64,000 bases of DNA, taken from the NCBI RefSeq assembly GCF_004216715.1, contig NZ_SGXG01000001.1:620001-684000 (forward strand), given 5' to 3'. The notes beneath the pieces were generated by a model, which searched no databases, was not told the DNA's origin, and saw only the letters and a program-made list of their open reading frames with translations. Position 1 is the stretch's first letter, and the number at the start of each line of letters is the position of its first letter. Both the position numbers and the translations under genes were made by a program. The DNA comes from Cecembia calidifontis (GTDB lineage: Bacteria; Bacteroidota; Bacteroidia; Cytophagales; Cyclobacteriaceae). Positions 26,751 to 34,058 of this stretch are shown here, piece after piece.

Positions 26751-28295
26751 ATGCTTTTATTTTCTTGCCTGGAAGAGTCAGATCAGATTCAGGATATTAA
26801 GGCCCCAAATATAGACCACTTGTCCCAGGTCAGAAACTGGTTTGAGGAAAATAAGCAGGATCTGAGAATCAAAGATTCAGGCCTAAACCAGAGGCAGGAC
26901 AGCAAAGAGCTGATTCTTCCTTTTTTTGAGAAGGAGCCCGACTGGAGCAAATTCCACATCTATCAATGGCCAGACGGAAAACAGGTGTACGAGGTCAATC
27001 TGGCCAACAAAGAAATCGTCCTCAACAGCCAGTTTACCGATAATCTGCCGGATGCCGACCCTTCCAAAACCGTTATCCAAAACATTTTATTTGTAGAGAA
27101 CAAACAAAACGGCAGGTTTGATCCGGTTATAGCCAGATATTACCCGGCTGATGAGTACTCCGTTTCCAGGTTTGAGGAGATTTCTTACAATAAAATCGGA
27201 GCGGGCTGGTCGGGAACCGTAGATATCTGGACTTATGATGAGCGTTATTTTGTAGGATTTATCATCGAGGACGGCCAGCTCATCGCCACCAAACATCCTG
27301 AAGGATATCAGCCTGATGCAAGAAAAAGAAAATCCACACTACAGGGGGAAAATTTAGATACTACCTGTAGGCACGTGGTCAGTATTTATACCGTTGTGAC
27401 AATCGTAACAGCCGGAAATGGCTCGGAAATCTCTTACCGTGATGAAACCGAGGTCCATATGGTATGCAGCGGAGGGACACTTTATAATGATTTAGACACC
27501 AACGGCACCCCAATCCCGCGCTATGATTACGATCCTTATGGGGGCGGATGGGGTGGTGTATCCGGAGAAATCAATTATGCTCCGCCTTCAATAATCGCCC
27601 CTAAAATAATTAATCAATTAAAAAACCCCTGTGCAAGTGAAATATTCCTATCTATAAAAAGAGGAACGAATTCACCTATGTTTATTGGAAACGAAAATCC
27701 TCTTTCCGAGTTCAGTTTTGCAGAAGAAATCTATAGATTATTCGAAGATTCTAAAAAGTTCGATATGTTTATTCAAAATGGACCATTAGAAGGAAAAAAT
27801 GCAGAAACATCGCCTGGTTTCTTTAATAGAGATAATGGGACAATTGAAATAGTAATTACATTATCTGACACCTATTTATCCAAGGCAACCCGCCTTTCTA
27901 TAGCAAGAACAATAATCCATGAAATGGTTCATGCATATATTATCCATGAGTTAAACTCAAATAATTTGGCATTTTCATCATATTTCATAAATAATTTTTC
28001 CACTAAATATACTTCCCCAAACCGAGCGCATCATGAATTTATGGTCGGTTACGTTGATATGATAGCATTTTCACTAAAAAAATGGGACACTTTATTTGGT
28101 GATGGACAAGGCCATTTAGGTGATCCATATTACAGGACATTGGCATTTGGTGGTTTATTTAAAGATAACTCAAACTTTCCAGTTGATGGTTTTATTGACT
28201 TGGTACCAGATGAAAATGAAAGGAATCAAATAATTAACATAATTAGAAATGAACAAGATGGAAAATCTACAGCAAAAGGCATTAAATGTAATTAA
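26751..28295 (+). CDS. lipoprotein with variable-type C-terminal zinc-metallopeptidase-like domain (candidate polymorphic effector)
   Basis: 514 residues from the first available ATG, but this start leaves only MLLFSC before the mature end, so the true N-terminus is probably at 26656 (see poly-C). Residues 1-290 form an N-terminal region of unknown family ending in a Gly-rich linker (GGGWGGVSGEINYAPP). Residues 300-514 carry HEMVHAYIIHE, a zincin HExxH motif, and a later HHEFM that could give the third ligand. By hand count GC falls from about 47% (27301-27600) to about 32% (27601-27900), just at the linker. The tail overlaps the next gene by 47 bp, as toxin and immunity genes often do. The metallopeptidase assignment is motif-based; the effector role is inference. 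Confidence 0.65.
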   Translation: MLLFSCLEESDQIQDIKAPNIDHLSQVRNWFEENKQDLRIKDSGLNQRQDSKELILPFFEKEPDWSKFHIYQWPDGKQVYEVNLANKEIVLNSQFTDNLPDADPSKTVIQNILFVENKQNGRFDPVIARYYPADEYSVSRFEEISYNKIGAGWSGTVDIWTYDERYFVGFIIEDGQLIATKHPEGYQPDARKRKSTLQGENLDTTCRHVVSIYTVVTIVTAGNGSEISYRDETEVHMVCSGGTLYNDLDTNGTPIPRYDYDPYGGGWGGVSGEINYAPPSIIAPKIINQLKNPCASEIFLSIKRGTNSPMFIGNENPLSEFSFAEEIYRLFEDSKKFDMFIQNGPLEGKNAETSPGFFNRDNGTIEIVITLSDTYLSKATRLSIARTIIHEMVHAYIIHELNSNNLAFSSYFINNFSTKYTSPNRAHHEFMVGYVDMIAFSLKKWDTLFGDGQGHLGDPYYRTLAFGGLFKDNSNFPVDGFIDLVPDENERNQIINIIRNEQDGKSTAKGIKCN

Positions 28296-28830
28296 GCTTA
28301 CGTTTTGCATTTGGTTAAATTTAATTTCTCTTAAAACTTTTGCACAAGTTGAATTAAATAAAGCACATCAAATCTTAAATCAGTTATTTATAAACTCGGA
28401 AGACTTTTCCTTGCTCCAAAAAATTGACCAAGATAATTCTTGGATCCACTCTATATCTGACAGTGTTTTTGTTAACTCCTTAATAAAAGGCCCTTGTTTG
28501 ATAAATAATCTTCCAATATTTTTTAAAAACATAGCTCCTGAGACATCTTCTTCAGAACAGAAATTTGTGAAAAAAGTGGAATGGGATAAGCTAAAAATTG
28601 AATCAAATAAAATTAAAATCATCAAAAAACCGAATAAAAAGTCTCAATATTACCAGATTTCACTACCATACAGATTCAATAATTGGATTTTCATTAGAAA
28701 AAAATATTTTATAAATAATGAAATGGTTTCAGATGCAATCAATCTTTATGAATTAGAAGAAGGAAACTGGAGATTAAAATGTGAATTATTCTTGTTGTTA
28801 TCTTTCCCCGATTACAAAATGAAAAGCTAA
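28249..28830 (+). CDS. small exported protein, candidate immunity/inhibitor (type A, copy 1)
   Basis: 193 residues with a probable Sec signal (VIKLTFCIWLNLISLKTFAQ). It overlaps the metallopeptidase-domain gene by 47 bp. The C-terminal half (KIIKKPNKKSQYYQISLPY through LYELEEGNWRLKCELFLLL, in pieces) resembles the product of 28937-29584, marking them as paralogues. No family recognised. Position, size, export signal and duplication fit an inhibitor of the upstream peptidase domain (inference). Confidence 0.6.
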   Translation: MNKMENLQQKALNVIKLTFCIWLNLISLKTFAQVELNKAHQILNQLFINSEDFSLLQKIDQDNSWIHSISDSVFVNSLIKGPCLINNLPIFFKNIAPETSSSEQKFVKKVEWDKLKIESNKIKIIKKPNKKSQYYQISLPYRFNNWIFIRKKYFINNEMVSDAINLYELEEGNWRLKCELFLLLSFPDYKMKS

Positions 28831-28855
28831 AAATACATTAATTGATTACAATTAA

Positions 28856-28900
28856 TCAGGTAGCAGTTCATACTGGAGCGCAAGAGTAAAAACTAATCTA
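28856..28900 (+). pseudogene. 45-bp remnant of a third type-B gene 3' end
   Basis: Nearly identical (about two differences) to 31199-31244, which holds the last ten codons (QVAIHTGAQE), stop and following bases of the type-B gene at 30757. Here it follows an unrelated sequence, so it marks a recombination or deletion junction. Confidence 0.8.
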
Positions 28901-28936
28901 ACCTAGATCTTTGACTGCTTAAAGAAAAAAACAGCT

Positions 28937-29584
28937 ATGATTTCTATGATTTTATACCCAATTCAAGTGATAGAAACAGAATTGAAAGCATCATTAAAAA
29001 TGAAAGCGATGGAAACAGGGAAGCAAAAAGTAAAAAATGTCTATAATAGAAATACTCATACGGTAATTTATCTATTGATTATCTTTTTATTCGTTGGATG
29101 GCAATCTAAAAATGAAAGGAAGCTTAATGAAGAGCAGTATAAATTACTAAATGATTTCTTCACAAGTGAAATAAATCTCTTTCATCAAACATCCACAAAT
29201 AAAAATTGGGCTTCAAATATTAATCAAAATTGGCTGAATGAGGAACTTTACTTCTGCATTTTTGAAGATGAAAATGATAAACAAAAAATAATCAAAGAGC
29301 TTACTAAAAAAGATTTTCGTGAAAATCTTAGGTTTCATATTAATAATCAAACAGTCCCTTCATTAATTGAAAAAAAATTTATCGAAAACAGTGGTATCAA
29401 ACTTTATAAAAAAAATAATAAAGGGATAATGCCCAAGATATCTGCGCCATTCATTTTTGACAATAAAGCTTTAATTTATTATGAAGATTCATTGGAAGAA
29501 TCAATATTTTATTTAAAAAAGAACGAATCTGGAAAATGGGAATGGATATGCAAAATTACATTATTTGTGATATTTGTGGATTGA
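28937..29584 (+). CDS. small exported protein, candidate immunity/inhibitor (type A, copy 2)
   Basis: 215 residues as drawn from the ATG at 28937; Met22 (29000) or a later codon could be the true start because a hydrophobic export signal lies at residues 43-54 (VIYLLIIFLFVG). The position expected to be the lipobox cysteine is Trp55 (codon TGG at 29099-29101), one base from Cys. The C-terminal pattern (KKNNKGIMPKISAPFIFDN, LKKNESGKWEWICKITLF) parallels the type-A copy at 28249. The stop directly abuts the headless peptidase module. Confidence 0.55.
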   Translation: MISMILYPIQVIETELKASLKMKAMETGKQKVKNVYNRNTHTVIYLLIIFLFVGWQSKNERKLNEEQYKLLNDFFTSEINLFHQTSTNKNWASNINQNWLNEELYFCIFEDENDKQKIIKELTKKDFRENLRFHINNQTVPSLIEKKFIENSGIKLYKKNNKGIMPKISAPFIFDNKALIYYEDSLEESIFYLKKNESGKWEWICKITLFVIFVD

Positions 29585-30082
29585 TTTCCTCTGCTGGGTG
29601 AAGAATGTAGTCTCTCAGCTATTTCAGCAAATATAAAATCAGGATCTGCATTAGAAGAAGCCAGAACTATGATCCATGAAATGTTCCATGCTGAATTTTA
29701 TAGAGCTGTGAAAACAAACATGCCGTCCTCCGGTAACATATTATTCCGGGATACTTTCGACCAATATGTGAAAACGTACATGGGAACGGCTGATCACCAC
29801 CATAACCTGATGGCAGACAGATATTTGGATGTAATGGCTGATATTCTTGCCGATATTCATAAAAAATTAGATTATACAGCCTTTGCCAATGAATTGAAGG
29901 ATGTTTATCCCAACGGAATCCCAAAAAGCTTTTATAAATCACTTGCTTGGGAGGGATTAACTGGTACTTTGTCATTTCAGATTATGAAAAATGTCAAAGT
30001 AAATCCACCCCTTAAAAGCCCTTTTCAAAAATACGAAGAGGCAAAAAGACTGTCACAAATGGGATTGAAAAACTGTAATTGA
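29585..30082 (+). pseudogene. headless C-terminal metallopeptidase module (orphan effector tip)
   Basis: The frame is open from 29585, right after the preceding TGA, and encodes only the peptidase domain: ARTMIHEMFHAEFYRAV aligns with ARTIIHEMVHAYIIHEL of the gene at 26751, HHHNLM with HHEFM, and SFYKSLAWEGL with YYRTLAFGGL. No N-terminal region or signal peptide precedes it; the first Met is at 29669, directly at HEMFH. It looks like a displaced C-terminal cassette of a second effector rather than a complete gene. Confidence 0.7.
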
Positions 30083-30089
30083 AAAAATC

Positions 30090-30551
30090 ATGAAATACCT
30101 CTGTTTATGGATTCTAAGTTTCTGTTTATTTGTAAACAGTGCTAGTTCTCAACAATCCAGCCCGGAAGAAAGGATATTTTTAGTAATACCTCGATCAAAT
30201 GTTCCAAATTCTAAGGTAAGTTATGCGGAACACAAAACAATCCTTTACGGAGCTATCATAACATTTGATATCCCAAATATATCAGCTCAGGTTTTTCATA
30301 TTCCCTCAAAAAATAACCATCCGGATTACAAACATGAGGAAATATATACAAGCCAATCAGACTTACTTTATTCAACTGTATTATTTGTAGATCAATTAAC
30401 TTTCGGTGATTTTGTGGAATTAGAGCAAAATGTAGCTTCTTACAAGTATTACATGATATTTCAAGAAGATTACATGACAAAAAACAGATTTATACTCGAT
30501 CATCGTTTTAAGGCTTTGGAGGTAGCTGTACGGGCTGATGGAGCGATTTGA
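30090..30551 (+). CDS. small exported protein, candidate immunity/inhibitor (type B, copy 1)
   Basis: 153 residues with a Sec signal (YLCLWILSFCLFVNSASS) starting 7 bp after the orphan module. Its tail (YYMIFQEDYMTKNRFILDH then KALEVAVRADGAI) matches the tail of the product of 30757. No known family recognised. As the gene directly behind a peptidase module it is the best candidate for that module's inhibitor. Confidence 0.6.
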   Translation: MKYLCLWILSFCLFVNSASSQQSSPEERIFLVIPRSNVPNSKVSYAEHKTILYGAIITFDIPNISAQVFHIPSKNNHPDYKHEEIYTSQSDLLYSTVLFVDQLTFGDFVELEQNVASYKYYMIFQEDYMTKNRFILDHRFKALEVAVRADGAI

Positions 30552-30756
30552 ATTAAAGGGTGAAATAATGTATAAAAACTCTTTTGTTTACAGAGGAAAA
30601 AGAGAGTTTACTGGGCTAAATCAATGTTTTTGATGAAAATCAGACTTAAAAATTCCCCTTTTACCTAGCATTTATCCAGCCTTTAACTTTCCACTTTAAA
30701 TGGTAAAGGATGCTAAAATGGCAATAAGAGATTTAGGAAATAAAAACTGTAACTAA

Positions 30757-31233
30757 ATGCTAAATTACGTAAATACAGTTCTTCCTTTTATCCTGCTTTT
30801 CTCTTTAGAAAAAGCAAAAGGTGATTCCATTTATTCTGAAAAGGATACCGTAATCATAGTTGTTGAAAGATTTAAGGATAATACAGAGTTTTCAATAAAA
30901 CAAAGTGAATATGCTACTCCTAAGGATACCAAAAAAGAAGAAATCAGAGTATATCGAGATAAATTCAGTCATCCAAGTTATTTTCTTTACCTCGCTCATT
31001 TACCGATAAAAGATCATATTATACGGCACTTTAAGTTATTAGAATTGGATAAATTTAAAGTGATTTGGGACAAAAACTTGAGCTATCAAGATTGGGCCAA
31101 TTTAAGTTCCGAAGGAGACAAAAATATCTATTTGATGGTTTTTGAAGATGAGCTCATGCACAGAGACCGCTTCTGCTATGGCTTTCAGGTAAAAGCTTAT
31201 CAGGTAGCAATTCATACTGGAGCTCAAGAGTAA
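30757..31233 (+). CDS. small exported protein, candidate immunity/inhibitor (type B, copy 2)
   Basis: 158 residues with an N-terminal hydrophobic signal (LNYVNTVLPFILLFSL). The ending IYLMVFEDELMHRDRFCYG then KAYQVAIHTGAQE is paralogous to the gene at 30090. Its own cognate effector is absent, and the last 45 bp exist as a second copy at 28856. No family recognised. Confidence 0.58.
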   Translation: MLNYVNTVLPFILLFSLEKAKGDSIYSEKDTVIIVVERFKDNTEFSIKQSEYATPKDTKKEEIRVYRDKFSHPSYFLYLAHLPIKDHIIRHFKLLELDKFKVIWDKNLSYQDWANLSSEGDKNIYLMVFEDELMHRDRFCYGFQVKAYQVAIHTGAQE

Positions 31234-31244
31234 AAACTAATCTA
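31199..31244 (+). repeat. 45-bp repeat, intact copy
   Basis: Coding end of the type-B gene plus following bases; matched by the remnant at 28856-28900. Confidence 0.85.
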
Positions 31245-31262
31245 CAATTAACTTCTTTCGAC

Positions 31263-31339
31263 TTTACCTTAAACTTCGGTTGATGATGGATGAATCTTTC
31301 TAGCTGGGCGCTCTGTAAACTCAACTTAATTTTTATTTG
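31263..31339. repeat. direct repeat DR-77, copy 2
   Basis: Copy of 26509-26584. The similarity ends exactly where the IS30-family left inverted repeat begins at 31340. Confidence 0.9.
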
Positions 31340-31346
31340 CCTATAT

Positions 31347-32357
31347 TCAAGTCATAAATGCAACGCCTAATTTTTTCATTAGACATTCGATAGGACTAAG
31401 ATAATTAAACTTTCTTATTGGCCTGTTATTGATTTTGGTTTCTATATTTTGGATCTGTTCCCGAGAGATTTGATTGAGGTCAGTACCCTTTGGCAGGAAA
31501 GCCCTGATAAGTCCGATTCTGTTTTCCACTGTTCCTTTATCCTGTGAAGTGTATGGTCTTGTAAAGAATGTTGGGATATTGAATTTATCTCTGATTTTAT
31601 AATGGTTTGCGAATGCCATATCATTATCGAAAGTGATTGATTTGAAGAACGAAGCACCAATTCTCTGTATTCTCTTTGCTATTTTCTGTTCAATGATATC
31701 TGCATTTTTACCATCAAGTTTCTCTATGGTAGTAACCAAGGTTGCCCTGTCCACCAGTACCAAAAGAGCTGATTTGTGGTTTTTCCCCATCATAAGGTCT
31801 ACTTCAATATCTCCTATCCTTTGTCTTTTTTCAACTACAGGAGGCCTTTGGTCAATTGGAACTCTCTCCCTGATAATTCCTCTGGTATGCCTGTAATTAC
31901 CTCTCTTACGCTTTCTTTTACCATGCCGGAGATTCTTGTAAAGCTCCCTGTCCCTTCGGTATCTCCAATGGCTACTTTTTTTGGCAGTAAATATCCAGTT
32001 GTAGAGTGTCTCATGACAAACCCCTTCTTTACCTTGTTTCTTCCAGGTGACCGATATTAGCTCTGGGCTCAATTTGTCAACAACAAGGAATTTGCGGGCC
32101 TCTTCTTTAAGGGACTCGGTAAATTTGATTCGCTTTCTCTTGAGTCTATGTCTTTCGTCTGTACGGTTCTGGGCAACTGCAGCCTTATATTCACCGCTAT
32201 AACGGCCCCTCTTGCCGGTATTTCTTTGAAGTTCTCTGGATACAGTACTTTTGTTGACACCGATAATCGCAGCGATTTTGGTCTGGGAAGTTCCGTTTCT
32301 AAATAAAGCCTCTATTTGGTACCTTTGTTCCTGGCTGAGATGTTTAAATTTATTCAT
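31347..32357 (-). CDS. IS30-family transposase
   Basis: 336 residues. The N-terminal HTH is intact (LSQEQRYQIEALF, QTKIAAIIGVNKSTVSREL). The DDE core is seen as GDIEVDLMMG, ITFDNDMAF and DKGTVENRIGLIRAFLPKGTDL (given in part), with the catalytic Glu in VENRIG. Full length and apparently functional. The stop lies inside the left inverted repeat, and the start is preceded by a perfect 30-bp palindrome. Confidence 0.94.
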   Translation of the reverse strand: MNKFKHLSQEQRYQIEALFRNGTSQTKIAAIIGVNKSTVSRELQRNTGKRGRYSGEYKAAVAQNRTDERHRLKRKRIKFTESLKEEARKFLVVDKLSPELISVTWKKQGKEGVCHETLYNWIFTAKKSSHWRYRRDRELYKNLRHGKRKRKRGNYRHTRGIIRERVPIDQRPPVVEKRQRIGDIEVDLMMGKNHKSALLVLVDRATLVTTIEKLDGKNADIIEQKIAKRIQRIGASFFKSITFDNDMAFANHYKIRDKFNIPTFFTRPYTSQDKGTVENRIGLIRAFLPKGTDLNQISREQIQNIETKINNRPIRKFNYLSPIECLMKKLGVAFMT

Positions 32358-32384
32358 GACAACACTAAATTAATATTTTCAGCC

Positions 32385-32414
32385 TAAGGGAAGGAACCTA
32401 GGTTCCTTCCCTTA
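32385..32414. other. perfect 30-bp palindrome inside the IS30 element
   Basis: The arm TAAGGGAAGGAACCT is followed by its exact complement. It is enclosed by a further stem CAACACTAA (32360) / TTAGTGTTG (32420). It lies between the right end and the transposase start. Confidence 0.9.
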
Positions 32415-32466
32415 AACCCTTAGTGTTGCATTTATGACTTGAATATAGGAAATTGGCTAAAAGATT

Positions 32467-33084
32467 ATGAATATTAATATGCTTTATTATTTAGGAAGTA
32501 AATTTTCAAGTAATTCATTTACAGTTAATTCCATAAGCTTAACTGCTGAAATTGATGATAAGGGCAAAACTGATGCGATGAAATTATTAGAAGGACAGTA
32601 CGAATCATTCACATTTCCAATTGTTTTTAAACATGTCTCCGGCAAAAATCATTGTGATTTAATAGGTACTGGTTGGGGAATTTTATATTTGATTTCAGAT
32701 CGGATGAAGAAACTTTTGGAAGAAAACAATCTCACAGGTTGGAAAAGTTTTCCAGTTGAAATTGTTGATAACAAAGGGGAAAAGATTCAGGAAGTGTATC
32801 ATGGTTTTTCCATTGTGGGAAGAAGCGGTTCAATAAATTATAAAAAAAGTGAAATTATAGAAAAAAGATTAGTGCCTAATGGACCACTAAGTAAATACTA
32901 TAAAGGGTTACACCCTGGAATGGAAAATTGGGATGGTAGCGACTTTTTCCTTCCAGAGAAACATTGGGGAATTATAGTTACTCAAAAAGCCAAAGATATC
33001 TTAACCGAACGCCAAATGAAGAACCTGGTGTTCCAGAATTTGGCTGAAATAGAAATTGGGGTAAATGCGATATTAAAAAATTAA
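32467..33084 (+). CDS. Imm11/DUF1629-like protein
   Basis: 205 residues with no signal peptide. The centre (GTGWGILYLISDRMKKLLEE, then GWKSFPVEI) resembles the Imm11 (MXAN_0049, DUF1629) immunity family, in which a similar strand-helix-strand is followed by a FxPVE motif; this is recognition by eye only. If correct it is a cytoplasmic immunity protein left without its toxin, next to the IS30 element at the end of the array. Confidence 0.5.
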   Translation: MNINMLYYLGSKFSSNSFTVNSISLTAEIDDKGKTDAMKLLEGQYESFTFPIVFKHVSGKNHCDLIGTGWGILYLISDRMKKLLEENNLTGWKSFPVEIVDNKGEKIQEVYHGFSIVGRSGSINYKKSEIIEKRLVPNGPLSKYYKGLHPGMENWDGSDFFLPEKHWGIIVTQKAKDILTERQMKNLVFQNLAEIEIGVNAILKN

Positions 33085-33217
33085 AAAAACCAAATTATCA
33101 TATACAAACAATAAGAATTAAACTGGAATAATGTTAATTGATAGAAATAAGGGTTTTGACAAAGATATTGATTTTATCCATGACGATTTTTGACGAAGAA
33201 AAAAGGAACTATGAAAC

Positions 33218-33904
33218 ATGACTTTAATAATTAACAGGTGTGCTTTCATGTACATCATTTTATTGCTTTCTCACTGCCGTGAAGCAGAAAGAAAAACAGA
33301 TGAAGTCATGATTCCAGAAATTGTAAAGAAAGACACCATAGGGCTTGAAAATCCCTTATTTGCTTCCAAGTATGGTATCAACACAGAATCACCTCCTGCC
33401 TGGATCGGAACTGATCTTGTTATGGAGGAAGTCGTTGAGGGGGTTGATCAAATGTTGATTACCATTCAAGGATTAAACCTAATTGAATTCCAAAAAGAAG
33501 GGGTGGAAAAATTACTCCATCTTCAAAAAAATAGGCAATCCGTTAATTATCAAGATTATACAAATCAAGATAAATCTTTGTTGTTTGCAAAACAATCAAA
33601 CAATAATATATCTATACAGGTCGATGATATGCAAAAGATAAAGGTTGGGTTAGATACTACATTATTAAACGATCTGGACATTTCATTATATAAGAAAACC
33701 TTTCCAGGTTCTTATACTTTCAGAAATCTTTATGGCATTTCAGAAACAGTAGATTTAGCTGCCTTAGATTCTGTAGAAACAATAGATTATACATTTTTAT
33801 GGGCCTTATCCGAAAAAAACAATCCCCCTCAAATAAAGGGAAGGTTGGATATTACCTGGGTAAATGGTAAGCCATATAAGGTTTATTTCTTTTCTATTCC
33901 ATAA
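33218..33904 (+). CDS. hypothetical lipoprotein
   Basis: 228 residues with a lipobox-like signal (FMYIILLLSHC). No family recognised. Composition is AT-rich, like the array to its left. It ends in a remarkable 21-bp hairpin containing the stop codon. Confidence 0.6.
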   Translation: MTLIINRCAFMYIILLLSHCREAERKTDEVMIPEIVKKDTIGLENPLFASKYGINTESPPAWIGTDLVMEEVVEGVDQMLITIQGLNLIEFQKEGVEKLLHLQKNRQSVNYQDYTNQDKSLLFAKQSNNNISIQVDDMQKIKVGLDTTLLNDLDISLYKKTFPGSYTFRNLYGISETVDLAALDSVETIDYTFLWALSEKNNPPQIKGRLDITWVNGKPYKVYFFSIP

Positions 33905-33945
33905 GTAAATTCCTCCAAGCAAAGGCTTGGAGGAATTTACTTATG
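33900..33945 (+). terminator. perfect 21-bp-stem hairpin over the stop codon
   Basis: Exact inverted repeat with an AAAG loop; contains CCTCCAAGC/GCTTGGAGG. No T run follows. Confidence 0.75.
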
Positions 33946-34058
33946 CTCGATAAAAATCAAATTAATCACAAATCATTTATTGAGTTGAAGAAGATTCTAA
34001 ACAATAGTCTTTGAAGTTTTTTTCTGGTTTAAATCAATGTTTTTGTACAAATTCAGGC

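Larger units (their letters stand above)
31340..32449. mobile_element. IS30-family insertion sequence
   Basis: 1110 bp bounded by perfect 25-bp inverted repeats (31340-31364 and 32425-32449; outer bases CCTATATTC...). One transposase gene on the minus strand. No target duplication is apparent: the left flank ends ATTTG and the right begins AAATT. Confidence 0.92.

Noticed and set aside
26281..28960. AGCTATG(A/T)TTCTATGATT short repeat (near 26281 and 28935) as an attachment site
   Set aside because: Only about 19 bp with changes, in AT-rich DNA; recorded as a possible duplication trace but not strong enough.
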